Part shown: piece after piece, positions 1 to 8,451 of the stretch | Position numbering within the stretch: position 1 is the first letter of the stretch | Layout: every line of letters starts with the position of its first letter | Assembly (NCBI GenBank): GCA_903938205.1 | Contig: CAJACJ010000063.1 | Coordinates: forward strand, 1 to 18,173 | Source: an uncultured bacterium | Lineage (GTDB): Bacteria > Planctomycetota > Phycisphaerae > Phycisphaerales > SM1A02 | Direction: 5' to 3' | DNA length: 18,173 nucleotides | The notes under the pieces: generated by a model | Databases searched by the model: none | Told to the model about the DNA's origin: nothing | Seen by the model: the letters and a program-made list of their open reading frames with translations, nothing else | Made by a program: the position numbers and the translations under genes

Positions 1-1120
1 AACTCCAAATTCCAAGCGCGCCGTTGTAGTTTTTTGTATCCGACACAGCCTGCAAAATACCCGCGCGATCCTTGGTCTTGGCTTTTGGAATTGCGTCAAG
101 TAACACCTTGCACGCTTCGTAGCCGTACACGGCGTAGCCCTCGGGCTCCTCGTTCTCTTTCAAATTATATTTTTTCTTGTAAGCCGCGCGAAATTCAGCG
201 CCACGACCCGTGAGCTTGTCCGCAGGTAAACCACCAAATGTGATGTACGCGCTGCCATTCACATTTTCAGCACCCGCGGCTTCAATGAACGCTTTCTCAA
301 AGCATCCATCTGGCACCATGAATTTTGGAGTTGCGTTTGCAGTGTGCAAATCTTTGGCAATTTGTCCCGCGCTATTTTGCGTGGTACCGCCAAAATACAC
401 CATGTCTGGCGCAGCGGCCTTGATCTTGGTGGCAAGCGATTTAAAGTTGGACGCCTTTGGATCAATACCTTCGCGACCAAGCACTTCGATGCCAATTTCT
501 TTGGCGTGATTCTCAAACACATTGGCAATTCCCTTGCCGTACAACTCGCGATCGTCAAGTATGTACACCTTCTTCACGCCCATGTCTTTGGCCCATTCCG
601 CAGCCACAAATCCTTGCAAATCATCCGCGGGCACCACGCGGAAAAAATTGATTTTTCCAGTTGGACGATAAATCTTTGGCTCATTCGCCTCGCCTTTTCC
701 TGGCTTCGTCAAACCGGGATACGTTGCCGCAGGACTAATCATGAGCAACCCAGCCTTGTTCAACACGGGCATGCTGATTTTGCTGGCTCCGGAATTAAAA
801 GTTCCGATGTACGCAATCACACTCTCATCACGCGCAGCCTTGTTGGCATTTTGCGCCTCAACAGCTGGGTCCCAATTGCCACGCTGTGGACTGGCGTCAT
901 CCATGTCCTCATACACAATGGTGTAGTCGCCAATTTTTCCATGAACTTCATCAATAGCCAATTGAATTCCGTTGACCATGGTGGTGGTCTGCGCGTTGGC
1001 GCTACCAGTGCGTGGCAAACTGGAAATGATTTTCAAAACCTTCTCTGGCTTTTCGGTTTGCGCCAAAGATGGCGTGACTGCGAATGCAAGAAGAAATACG
1101 GCGGCGATTTTTTTCAACAT
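1..1120 (-). CDS. branched-chain amino acid ABC transporter substrate-binding protein (LivJ-type), 3' end cut off
   Basis: A periplasmic binding protein of the LivJ/LivK class (type I periplasmic fold), which captures branched-chain amino acids or related compounds for an ABC importer. I translated the minus strand directly: 373 complete codons run off the left edge without a stop. It opens with a Sec signal peptide (MLKKIAAVFLLAFAVTPSLAQ, cleavage likely after SLA). Family hallmarks follow: LPRTGSAN near the mature N-terminus, NGIQLAIDEV, AYIGTFNSGASKISMPVLN, LLMISPAATYPGLT, FFRVVPADDLQG, VYILDDRELYGKGIANVF and MVYFGGTTQNSAGQI. Length is close to complete for the family. The ATG at 1120 is preceded by AGGA about 8 bases upstream. 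It lies 111 bases downstream of lpxB on the same strand, with a TATTAT box in the gap suggesting its own promoter. The permease and ATPase genes, if linked, would be to the left. The true ligand cannot be read from sequence. Confidence 0.93.
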   Translation of the reverse strand, partial: MLKKIAAVFLLAFAVTPSLAQTEKPEKVLKIISSLPRTGSANAQTTTMVNGIQLAIDEVHGKIGDYTIVYEDMDDASPQRGNWDPAVEAQNANKAARDESVIAYIGTFNSGASKISMPVLNKAGLLMISPAATYPGLTKPGKGEANEPKIYRPTGKINFFRVVPADDLQGFVAAEWAKDMGVKKVYILDDRELYGKGIANVFENHAKEIGIEVLGREGIDPKASNFKSLATKIKAAAPDMVYFGGTTQNSAGQIAKDLHTANATPKFMVPDGCFEKAFIEAAGAENVNGSAYITFGGLPADKLTGRGAEFRAAYKKKYNLKENEEPEGYAVYGYEACKVLLDAIPKAKTKDRAGILQAVSDTKNYNGALGIWS

Positions 1121-1155
1121 GATGGGTTCCTGTTCAAGTATGCGAACGAAGTTTG

Positions 1156-1161
1156 ATAATA
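1156..1161 (-). promoter_or_regulatory. candidate -10 element for the LivJ-type gene
   Basis: On the minus strand TATTAT lies 35 bases before the ATG at 1120 and matches the sigma-70 -10 consensus at five of six positions. No good -35 hexamer is seen 16-18 bases upstream. The leader would be about 28 nt and include the AGGA Shine-Dalgarno. Confidence 0.35.
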
Positions 1162-1231
1162 GAGTCTCTGCGAATGTTCTGCGCAGCGCGCGCCGATTCA
1201 AATTCATTTTCAAAGCAGCGGCTGCATCAGT

Positions 1232-2422
1232 TCATTTGTTGTCAAGCGGACTGCGCCCAGACACGAACGCAATGATGGCTTCGGCCGCCTCAATATCAGG
1301 TCTTTTACCTTGAAATGCGGGCAAAAGAGCGCGCAAGGCGTTTGCGGTTTCGCGCAGCCGTGACTGATCCGCCAAGAGATTCTCCACCGCCGCACTGATA
1401 GGACCCGCGCGCCCAAGGCATGGCACAAACTCCGGCACAACGCGCTTGCCCGCCAAAATATTCGGCAACAATCGATTGGGCATGGACAACATAATGTTGC
1501 CGCCAATGACGGACAATAATCCTGTGCGATACATGCCCACCATTGGTTTGGCTTGGCGCAGCAAATCCAAACTCACCGTGCCACTGACGCACAACGCAAT
1601 CTCGCTCCACGAAATTGCGGCATCTAATTTGCCGGTCATCAACAACACCCCTGGCGGCAGAGTTGGCACGCGCTCACGAACCAAGCGCGCCAATGAGTCG
1701 TTGGCTGTCACCATAATGGCAATTGCGCGGCGATGATTGTGTTGAATATCGCTGAACACTTTCAAGAGCAACGGAAGATTGCGTGTCACTTCGCTGCTGC
1801 GGCTGCCTGGAAGCAAAAGCACTTTGGGCGAACCCGTGGGCAACTCCTTCACCTGCGCATCCATTTGCTCTTGATCCAAAATTCGATTGATCACCGGGTG
1901 CCCGATGAACTTCGCCGGCACGCGCCGCGAGCGAAACCACTCTTGCTCAAAAGGCAGCAAACACAGCACTAAATCAGTGCAACGACGCAATTTGTTTAAG
2001 CGCCACGGTCCCCACGCCCACAATTGCGGCGCCACCAAATGACACACGCGCACTCCGCGCGCCTTCATGAATTTGGCAATGGCAAAGTTTGCGGCCGGCG
2101 AATCCACCGGCACATGCACATTCACTCGACGCGCCTGCGCCCATTGACGAATCGCGTTCTGCGTTTTTTTCACCGAGGCAATTTTGGACAACGCCGACAA
2201 TCCCATGGCTCCATCATCCGCGGTCCGCTCGATCATGATTGCGCCTGCACGCTCCATCTGTGGTCCACCACACGCGACAATTTCAATTTCTGGCGCCATG
2301 GCCTTCAATGCCGCGATCACTGGCGCGGCATGCGCGTCACCCGACGGCTCAAATGCTGTGAACAGCACGGTGGCTTTCGCGGAGGAATGATCTTTCGTAT
2401 TTTTTACGCCGTCCACAACCAA
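1232..2422 (-). CDS. lpxB: lipid-A-disaccharide synthase LpxB
   Basis: Glycosyltransferase family 19 enzyme joining UDP-2,3-diacylglucosamine and lipid X into the lipid A disaccharide at the inner membrane. Motifs, numbered from the 396-residue reading: FEPSGDAHA (24-32, family GEPSGD), DSPAANF (107-113), VAPQLWAWGPWR (130-141), FIGHPV (172-177), LLLPGSRSSEV (202-212) and SGTVSLDLLRQAKPMVGMYR (280-299). Length is normal. The usual SGTATLE has Asp in place of Glu here. The start is uncertain. The coordinates use the TTG at 2422. The GTG at 2416 has TATGGT exactly 6 bases upstream, as expected of a leaderless start. An ATG at 2443 with a good GAAGGG Shine-Dalgarno is in a different frame (see findings). 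No in-frame ATG precedes the first conserved motif. It diverges from aspS with only 55 bases between. Neighbours do not include other lpx genes. Confidence 0.95.
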   Translation of the reverse strand: MVVDGVKNTKDHSSAKATVLFTAFEPSGDAHAAPVIAALKAMAPEIEIVACGGPQMERAGAIMIERTADDGAMGLSALSKIASVKKTQNAIRQWAQARRVNVHVPVDSPAANFAIAKFMKARGVRVCHLVAPQLWAWGPWRLNKLRRCTDLVLCLLPFEQEWFRSRRVPAKFIGHPVINRILDQEQMDAQVKELPTGSPKVLLLPGSRSSEVTRNLPLLLKVFSDIQHNHRRAIAIMVTANDSLARLVRERVPTLPPGVLLMTGKLDAAISWSEIALCVSGTVSLDLLRQAKPMVGMYRTGLLSVIGGNIMLSMPNRLLPNILAGKRVVPEFVPCLGRAGPISAAVENLLADQSRLRETANALRALLPAFQGKRPDIEAAEAIIAFVSGRSPLDNK

Positions 2423-2428
2423 ACCATA
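2423..2428 (-). promoter_or_regulatory. candidate -10 element for lpxB
   Basis: TATGGT on the minus strand fits TAnnnT and ends exactly 6 bases before the GTG at 2416, the geometry expected of a leaderless transcript starting at that GTG. No convincing -35 is visible, so support rests on spacing alone. Confidence 0.25.
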
Positions 2429-2477
2429 CCCGATTCGTCATTTCAAGTACCCTTCGCCTCCTTACACGGAACCCACA

Positions 2478-4280
2478 ATGCTTAAAAGAACACACACCTG
2501 CGGAGAACCTCGCGCCACACATGCTGGCAACACAGTCACACTTTGCGGATGGGTGAATACCTATCGAGATCAAGGCAAGGGACTTGTATTTTTAGATCTT
2601 CGCGACCGAGACGGCCTGTGCCAAGTGGTGTGTGATTTGGAAGATGCGCCGCCGCATGTTGTCGCGGCCGCGCGAAGTTTGCGACGCGAGGACTGCATTG
2701 CGGTGAAGGGATTGCTGCGCAAGCGCGCTGGCGATCCAAATCTGAAACTTGCGACTGGTGAAGTGGAACTTCTTGCCGCGGAGATTGAGGTCTTCAACAA
2801 GGCGATTGATTTGCCAATTCTTCCCGATGATCACGATGCGCCAAAGATCAACGAAGAAATTCGCTTGAAGTATCGCTACTTGGATTTGCGCCGGCCATCC
2901 ATGCAGAAAATTCTGCGCGAGCGCCATCGCGTGCTTCAATACACACGCCAGTATTTTTCCAGCCAACGCTTCACGGAAATTGAAACCCCGCTTCTCATCA
3001 AGAGCACGCCTGAAGGCGCGCGCGATTTTCTTGTGCCATCGCGCTTGCACCCCGGCGACTGGTACGCGCTTCCGCAAAGCCCGCAACTGTTCAAGCAAAT
3101 TTTAATGGTGGCTGGTTGTGAACGGTATTTTCAAATCTGCCGCTGCTTGCGCGACGAGGATCCACGCGCCGATCGCCAAGCGGAATTCAGCCAAATTGAC
3201 CTTGAATTGAGCTTTGTTGACCGCAGCGATGTCATGGATGTCATGAGCGGTTTCGTGCAAGGTTTGTGGAAAGAAATGTTGGGCGTGGATGTTCCAACCA
3301 TCACGCGCATGACTTGGATTGACGCCATGAATCGCTTTGGCAGCGACAAACCAGACACTCGCTTTGGTCTTGAGCTTCATGACATCAGCGCGCTTGCCGC
3401 CAAGTGTGGCTTCAAAGTTTTTGATGAGGCATTGGCTAAATCGCGACTTGGAAAATCTGGTTGCGTGAAGGCCATTGTTGTGCCCGCGTCATTGGGGCAA
3501 CTCACGCGCAAGATGACCGACAGTTACGCGGAATTTGTAAAGGCCTTCAAAGCTGGCGGCGTGGCTGTGACAAAAATTTCCGCCACTGGAACTTTTGAAA
3601 CTGGCATCGCAAAATTTGTGGAACCCATTGCCGCGGAGTTCAAGACCGCTTTGAACGCTCAACCTGGAGACACCATTCTCATAGTCGCAGACCACTGGGA
3701 AATTGCCGTCAAGGCCGCTGGTGAACTACGCCTGAAAGTGGCCGACGATCTCAAGGCCGTTCCAGCGGGCATGTGGAATTTCCTCTGGGTCATTGATTTT
3801 CCAATGTTCGATTTCGACGAGGAAGGCCAACGATGGGTGGCCATGCATCATCCATTTACTAGCCCAAATCCCGATCAATTTGATCTTTTAGAGAGCGACC
3901 CCGGCGCCTGTGTGAGCGCGGGTTACGACATGGTTCTCAACGGCAGTGAAATCGCCGGCGGTTCCATTCGTATTCACCGTACCGATGTGCAAGAGAAAGT
4001 TTTCAAACTCATTGGCCTCACGCAAGAAGACGCGGACCGCAAGTTTGGATTCTTGCTCAGCGCGTTGCGCCACGGCGCGCCGCCCCACGGAGGCATGGCG
4101 TTTGGTCTTGACCGCTTGGTCATGCACTTGTGTGGCACCAACAATATTCGCGACGTGATCGCGTTTCCAAAGACGCAGTCTGGCGGAGACCTAATGATTG
4201 ACGCCCCTGGTCCAGTGGACGATGAGCAACTGAAGGAATTGCATGTGCGCCGCGCCGTCACGCCAAAAGCGCCAGCATAA
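2478..4280 (+). CDS. aspS: aspartate--tRNA ligase (bacterial type)
   Basis: Class IIb aminoacyl-tRNA synthetase charging tRNA-Asp; 600 residues, the usual bacterial length. Domain order is complete. The N-terminal OB anticodon-binding domain contains GWVNTYRDQGKGLVFLDLRD (about 25-44). Motif 1 lies around KYRYLDLRRPSMQ, and STPEGARDFLVPSR and ALPQSPQLFKQ follow. Motif 2 is RYFQICRCLRDEDPRADRQ, with its arginine at 225. The bacterial GAD insertion domain comes next, and motif 3 is GMAFGLDRLVM with Arg546. The OB-domain residue that is Leu in discriminating enzymes and His in many non-discriminating ones is Gln here, so specificity (Asp only, or Asp plus tRNA-Asn) cannot be assigned. The ATG at 2478 gives the normal N-terminus; only a weak GGA precedes it. 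It diverges from lpxB and converges on trxB. Confidence 0.98.
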   Translation: MLKRTHTCGEPRATHAGNTVTLCGWVNTYRDQGKGLVFLDLRDRDGLCQVVCDLEDAPPHVVAAARSLRREDCIAVKGLLRKRAGDPNLKLATGEVELLAAEIEVFNKAIDLPILPDDHDAPKINEEIRLKYRYLDLRRPSMQKILRERHRVLQYTRQYFSSQRFTEIETPLLIKSTPEGARDFLVPSRLHPGDWYALPQSPQLFKQILMVAGCERYFQICRCLRDEDPRADRQAEFSQIDLELSFVDRSDVMDVMSGFVQGLWKEMLGVDVPTITRMTWIDAMNRFGSDKPDTRFGLELHDISALAAKCGFKVFDEALAKSRLGKSGCVKAIVVPASLGQLTRKMTDSYAEFVKAFKAGGVAVTKISATGTFETGIAKFVEPIAAEFKTALNAQPGDTILIVADHWEIAVKAAGELRLKVADDLKAVPAGMWNFLWVIDFPMFDFDEEGQRWVAMHHPFTSPNPDQFDLLESDPGACVSAGYDMVLNGSEIAGGSIRIHRTDVQEKVFKLIGLTQEDADRKFGFLLSALRHGAPPHGGMAFGLDRLVMHLCGTNNIRDVIAFPKTQSGGDLMIDAPGPVDDEQLKELHVRRAVTPKAPA

Positions 4281-4304
4281 TTTTTTCTGTAGATGTGCAA
4301 ATAC

Positions 4305-4337
4305 AAAGACGCGCGAAAAATTATTCCGCGCGTCTTT
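4305..4337. terminator. bidirectional intrinsic terminator between aspS and trxB
   Basis: An 11-bp perfect stem (AAAGACGCGCG at 4305-4315 with CGCGCGTCTTT at 4327-4337) closes an 11-nt AT-rich loop. Each arm ends in an A/T run, giving TCTTTT on the plus strand and CTTT on the minus strand. It sits between the convergent stops of aspS (4280) and trxB (4358), so it can serve both. Confidence 0.85.
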
Positions 4338-4357
4338 TAAATTTCATTGAATCAATT

Positions 4358-5338
4358 TTAATGCACGCCTTGCGCGGCCAACCAACGCTCGCAATCAAGC
4401 GCCGCCGCGCAACCCATTCCAGCCGCAGTGATGGCTTGTCGATAGTTCGCGTCAGCGACATCGCCCGCAGCGAACACGCCTTCAATATTGGTGCGACTAT
4501 CGCGGTTACGTAATTTCACATAGCCCTTCTCATCCAGCTCCACCGCGGTGCCTTGTAAAAACTTGGTGGCCGGCGAATGCCCAATAGCCAAAAACAAGCC
4601 TTTCACAGGCAAATTTCGCTGTTCTTTTGTGCGCACATCTTCCAAAAGCAAGGACTCAATTTTGTCTTGGCCAAGCACGTCGGCGACAACCGTAAACCAA
4701 TGCATGGTGACTTTCGGGTTGCCCAACAAGCGCGCCTGCATGGCCTTGCTGGCACGCAGTGAATCACGGCGAATGATCATGTGCACATGGCTGGCAAACT
4801 TCAACAAGTAACTCGCCTCTTCCATGGCGCTATCACCACCACCAACAACGGCAATTTCTTGATTGCGATACGCAGGCAACGCGCCATCGCACACCGCGCA
4901 CGCGCTCACACCCCCGCCACTCATGGCAAGACGCATTTCATTTTTCAGACCGATCCAATTCGCCGTGGCGCCGGTGGACAAGATCACGCTTTGCGCGAAC
5001 ACAGGCGCGCCTTCACTCAACTCAAGTTTGAAAGGACGTTTGGTAAAATCACACTTCACAACATCGGCCTCTGAAATCTTGGTGCCAAAGCGCTCCGCCT
5101 GCTCGCGAAACTTTTGCATCATCTCGGGTCCTTGAATTCCTTCGGGGAATCCTGGGTAATTCTCAACTTCGGTTGTCAACATTAATTGGCCACCTGGCAA
5201 CACCGGCGCAGGGTCCGTGCGTGGCACACCAATGATGCAACGCGGCGACAAATTGGCCCGCGCCGCATAAATAGCCGCCGTCCAACCAGCGGGTCCACTG
5301 CCAATAATCACAACTTTTTCAACATTTGAATCGCTCAT
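4358..5338 (-). CDS. trxB: thioredoxin-disulfide reductase
   Basis: Low-molecular-weight flavoprotein passing electrons from NADPH through FAD and a redox-active disulfide to thioredoxin in the cytoplasm. Visible: FAD Rossmann motif GSGPAG (13-18), PGGQLMLTTEVENYPGFPEGI, CAVC active-site pair (Cys147/Cys150, normally CATC), NADPH motif GGGDSAMEEA (166-175), RRDSLRASKAMQ, AIGHSPATKF, and C-terminal FAD motif VFAAGDVAD with YRQAITAAGMGC. The loop before GGQL (CIIGVPRTDPAPVLP) is longer than in E. coli and recalls plant and fungal enzymes. Two adjacent ATGs exist. GGAG lies 5 bases before the second (5338) but only 2 before the first (5341), so I chose 5338 (326 aa). The start is 28 bases downstream of the secreted-protein stop on the same strand, suggesting co-transcription. 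Confidence 0.97.
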   Translation of the reverse strand: MSDSNVEKVVIIGSGPAGWTAAIYAARANLSPRCIIGVPRTDPAPVLPGGQLMLTTEVENYPGFPEGIQGPEMMQKFREQAERFGTKISEADVVKCDFTKRPFKLELSEGAPVFAQSVILSTGATANWIGLKNEMRLAMSGGGVSACAVCDGALPAYRNQEIAVVGGGDSAMEEASYLLKFASHVHMIIRRDSLRASKAMQARLLGNPKVTMHWFTVVADVLGQDKIESLLLEDVRTKEQRNLPVKGLFLAIGHSPATKFLQGTAVELDEKGYVKLRNRDSRTNIEGVFAAGDVADANYRQAITAAGMGCAAALDCERWLAAQGVH

Positions 5339-5366
5339 CATTGCTCCATGTAGTTCTTGCGCGCGG

Positions 5367-6953
5367 TTATTTCAAAAGCCCGGCGCTGCGGGCAAGAAAA
5401 CGCGGAGGCGGCCAAAATACTAAATCTCCTGTGCCGTCCGCTGGATCATGCTGGTCAAATCCATCGTCTTCATGGTCGGGTCCAACCGACCACAACACGG
5501 CGCCTGTGACAGACACCTGCCCCCACGCTGTCCCGAGAGGCTGCGACTTTTCGCCAAGATTTCTGTAATTCAAATTGCCATAGTCCTTGGCGAACGGATC
5601 AAAATTCATGCGACGCATTCCATAAATTGGAAACGCGGATGACAAATCACGCGGCCATTGTTTGGCGCTGTCAACATAAAATCCGCACAACGCAGCCGAC
5701 ATCGCGGTGCCATCAATCTCCGCGATCAAGCGCAAGCGCGCGTCAAACACTTGCTGCAAATTTTCCACAAACAATGTGACCAACGCGTATTTGCTTTGAT
5801 TCAGTTTTGAAAATTGCGTCGGGCTGTCCAAAATCGGATCGTAAAAACGCATTCTCCAGCGACGCCACCAATCGTCATACACGGCGGCCAACTTTTCCTG
5901 ACTGGCAACCAACGGCCCGTGCACTGTGGCCAATTGACGCCAACGCGCGGTCGCGCCAAATCTAGTCAGCGGAGAATTCACTGATTGAATCGAGCCAAAT
6001 TCATTGGCGAAATACGCTTCATCGGGTTGCCCCGCGCTGTCGAAGGCGTTCTGCATTGACTCCGTCAGAATCACGCGATCGCCTTCGGGCAATTCCAATC
6101 GCTTCAATCTCTCATTGTCGCCCGGCTTAATAAATGCGTACCCCTTCAGCGCCACTCGTTGCAATGTGGCCACTGGCAAAGTTTCAATGTTGGCCGCCAT
6201 GAACACGCGGTTGGCCTCCAGCAAATGCGACATCATGTTCATGCCAAATAATTTCTCCGCCTCCATGCGTTGCTCGCTCACTTGTCGAAGCACGCGCAGC
6301 ATGCCAAGCGACACATCAAACGCGGCGTCAAACTTTTTATTTTCCGCGTCCACATACATGCAGACCGTGGCGAACGCGGTCAAGCCACGCATTGCGTTGA
6401 GATATCCAAACGCCGCCTCCCCAGGCGCTGAGCCAGGAAGCGCCGCAATTCCCTTGGCTTTCCACTTTGCATCCAGCCCATCCGTTCCATAAGGAATTCC
6501 AAGCACAAAACAATTTTGCGATTTCACAATGGCGTCACGCAACGCCGGATTGGCGACCACCCATTTTTTCCAATCCGCAAATCCTTCCATGCCAGGCCAA
6601 ATATTTTCTGGCGATGGGGCAACGGCGCTTGGCATTGGCGTGGCGGCAATCCACGCCGGAAAAATCAGGGAGGCGCTGCGATTTTTTTCACTCACGCCCT
6701 TCCAAAATAAATTCAACTCCTTCAATGCCTCCGCATTTTTAGCGCTTGCAGCGTTTTTTTTACTTTGACCTGCGGCCGCACTTGGCGCTTTCTTTGGTGC
6801 CACTGGCTTTGCCGCCGGCTTCACTTCGGGCTCGGCCGGCGCAACTTCTGGAACCGCTTCGGGCGTTTGCGCGGGCGAATCTTGGGCGATTGCCAACGCG
6901 TTAAAGGCGGCGTTGAACACAAGAACAATAAAAAGTGCGAATCGAATGGGCAT
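5367..6953 (-). CDS. secreted protein of unknown function
   Basis: Not assignable to a known enzyme. Starting at the ATG at 6953 gives 528 residues with an immediate Sec signal peptide (MPIRFALFIVLVFNAAFNALA, cleavage near AIA-Q). A TTG at 6971 would add only six residues before it. No lipobox cysteine is seen. An Ala/Pro/Lys-rich linker follows (about 25-75; PEAVPEVAPAEPEVKPAAKP). The remainder is a soluble, mostly helical-looking domain with many Trp and Met and few Cys. The C-terminus carries VLWSVGPDHEDDG and GTGDLVFWPPPRF, a tail I recall from planctomycete secreted proteins related to type II secretion pseudopilin-like families. A pilin-type N-terminal methylation motif is not present. 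It probably acts in the periplasm or outside the cell. It is immediately upstream of trxB, possibly one transcript, and divergent from purD. Confidence 0.85.
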   Translation of the reverse strand: MPIRFALFIVLVFNAAFNALAIAQDSPAQTPEAVPEVAPAEPEVKPAAKPVAPKKAPSAAAGQSKKNAASAKNAEALKELNLFWKGVSEKNRSASLIFPAWIAATPMPSAVAPSPENIWPGMEGFADWKKWVVANPALRDAIVKSQNCFVLGIPYGTDGLDAKWKAKGIAALPGSAPGEAAFGYLNAMRGLTAFATVCMYVDAENKKFDAAFDVSLGMLRVLRQVSEQRMEAEKLFGMNMMSHLLEANRVFMAANIETLPVATLQRVALKGYAFIKPGDNERLKRLELPEGDRVILTESMQNAFDSAGQPDEAYFANEFGSIQSVNSPLTRFGATARWRQLATVHGPLVASQEKLAAVYDDWWRRWRMRFYDPILDSPTQFSKLNQSKYALVTLFVENLQQVFDARLRLIAEIDGTAMSAALCGFYVDSAKQWPRDLSSAFPIYGMRRMNFDPFAKDYGNLNYRNLGEKSQPLGTAWGQVSVTGAVLWSVGPDHEDDGFDQHDPADGTGDLVFWPPPRFLARSAGLLK

Positions 6954-6979
6954 GGATGTCTCGGTTTGCAAGAGCGGAA

Positions 6980-6985
6980 ATCATA
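6980..6985 (-). promoter_or_regulatory. candidate -10 element for the secreted-protein/trxB unit
   Basis: TATGAT on the minus strand matches the -10 consensus at five of six positions. It lies 26 bases before the ATG at 6953, which would give a leader of about 20 nt. There is no good -35 at the usual spacing. Confidence 0.35.
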
Positions 6986-7092
6986 ACCACCCTCTCACGA
7001 TCAAGCGGATGGTCGCTAAACTCGCCGCCCTTGGCTTTGTGGCGCTGTGCAACCCTGCGCAATTCCAAACAAGGCGAGACGGTACAGCATTC

Positions 7093-8451
7093 ATGAGCAA
7101 ATCCAAATCAAATCCGCTTCCATGTCCCGCCAAGTGCAATGTGTTTATCGCTGGCTCGGGTGGTCGTGAACATGCATTGGCGTGGAAACTGAAGCAAAGT
7201 CCGCGCTTGGGGAAATTATGGGTTGACCCCAAAGCCAATGCGGGCTTGCTCCAATTAGGTCAGGCGTGCCCGCAAAGCCTTGACCCAAAAAACAAATTTC
7301 ACTTCAGACGTTTTCTAGAAAAAGAATCCATTCACTTGGTCGTGGTCGGTCCAGAAACATTGCTTGCCGATGGCTTCGTGGATGAATATCACGACCCGCC
7401 AAACCGATTGGTGTTTGGTCCCACAAAGTCGGCATCAAAATTAGAGTGGGACAAAGCGTGGTGTAAACAAGTGCTGCGCTCCGCCGGCGTTCCCATGGCG
7501 GAAGGACGTTCATTCACGCAATTGGACGCCGCGCTGAATTACATTCAAAGCCGCGGAGATCCCGTTGTTATCAAACAAAATGGACTGTGCGCCGGCAAGG
7601 GCGTGACCGTGTGCTCAACAAAAGAAGAAGCCATTGCCGCGGCAACCGCCGCGTTGGAAAAGAATTCGCATGGCGACTCGGGCGCCACCATTGTCATTGA
7701 AGAACGCCTGCACGGCCAAGAAATAAGCGTGCTCGCATTGGTGGATGGAAAAACAATTTGGATGCTTGACGCGTGTCAAGATCACAAGCAAGTTGGCGAA
7801 GGCGACACTGGTCCCAACACTGGCGGCATGGGCGCGTACTCGCCCACTCCGTTGGCAACCAACGACGTGCTGCGCATGATTGAGCGCGATGTGTTTGTGC
7901 CCACACTTGATGCGTTGCGCCGCGAGGAGATTGATTTCCGCGGCGTGCTATTCGCTGGAATTATTTTGACCCACGGCGGCCCCAAGGTGCTTGAGTTCAA
8001 TTGCCGCTTTGGCGACCCCGAAACGCAAACGCTTATGACTCGTTGGAAGGGCGACCTTCTGGAAACTCTGTGGCTCACCGCCTCCGGTCAACTTGATCAA
8101 GCCGATTTTTCTTTTGAAAGCGGCACCAGTTGTTGCGTCGTGGTGTGCGCCGAGGGCTATCCAGCAAAGCCACGCGTAGGCGACTCTATTTCTGGCATTG
8201 AAGCCGCAGAAAATCTTGGCAGCGCACATGAAAAAGTGATTTGTTTCCACGCTGCAACGGCTGCCGGAACCGCCGGCGTCCCCGTAACCGCTGGCGGGCG
8301 CGTCATTGGAGCGACTGCTATTGCCGCCGATTTAGAACAGGCCAGCAAACTTGCCACCCAAGCCGCCAGCAACATTCACTTCCAAGGCGCCTTCTTCCGC
8401 CACGATATTGGGCAACGCGTTATTAAAAAAGCCACTCAATCAGCTCATTAA
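7093..8451 (+). CDS. purD: phosphoribosylamine--glycine ligase (GAR synthetase)
   Basis: ATP-grasp ligase making glycinamide ribonucleotide from phosphoribosylamine, glycine and ATP, the second step of de novo purine synthesis. The open frame begins at 6913, but the first 60 codons lack family character. The ATG at 7093 places the N-terminal motif GSGGREHALAWKL at residues 21-33, as expected. Other motifs: VVVGPETLLADGFVDEY (83-99), FGPTKSASKLEWDK (108-121), ATP-binding VVIKQNGLCAGKGVTV (158-173), GEGDTGPNTGGMGAYSP (235-251), FRGVLFAGIILT (282-293), and metal-binding VLEFNCRFGDPETQ (299-312). At 452 aa it is slightly longer than the common 420-430, mostly from a short N-terminal extension. 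No clear Shine-Dalgarno precedes the ATG. It diverges from the secreted-protein gene, and no other pur genes are in the window. Confidence 0.97.
   Translation: MSKSKSNPLPCPAKCNVFIAGSGGREHALAWKLKQSPRLGKLWVDPKANAGLLQLGQACPQSLDPKNKFHFRRFLEKESIHLVVVGPETLLADGFVDEYHDPPNRLVFGPTKSASKLEWDKAWCKQVLRSAGVPMAEGRSFTQLDAALNYIQSRGDPVVIKQNGLCAGKGVTVCSTKEEAIAAATAALEKNSHGDSGATIVIEERLHGQEISVLALVDGKTIWMLDACQDHKQVGEGDTGPNTGGMGAYSPTPLATNDVLRMIERDVFVPTLDALRREEIDFRGVLFAGIILTHGGPKVLEFNCRFGDPETQTLMTRWKGDLLETLWLTASGQLDQADFSFESGTSCCVVVCAEGYPAKPRVGDSISGIEAAENLGSAHEKVICFHAATAAGTAGVPVTAGGRVIGATAIAADLEQASKLATQAASNIHFQGAFFRHDIGQRVIKKATQSAH

Noticed and set aside
344..1156. 270-codon plus-strand open frame
   Set aside because: It lies antisense to the LivJ-type gene, whose minus-strand translation has a signal peptide and family motifs. 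The plus-strand product is His/Trp/Arg-rich with no recognisable motif.
1211..1225. GCAGCGGCTGC palindrome after lpxB as terminator
   Set aside because: Only a 4-5 bp stem with a poor T-run (TTTGAAAA) on the minus strand; too weak to annotate.
2592..3098. 168-codon minus-strand open frame inside aspS
   Set aside because: Fully antisense to the conserved AspRS domain; the composition is typical of a shadow frame.
6913..7092. 60-codon upstream extension of purD
   Set aside because: Overlaps the start of the divergent secreted-protein gene and its promoter. The residues have no PurD character, and the ATG at 7093 gives the normal N-terminus.
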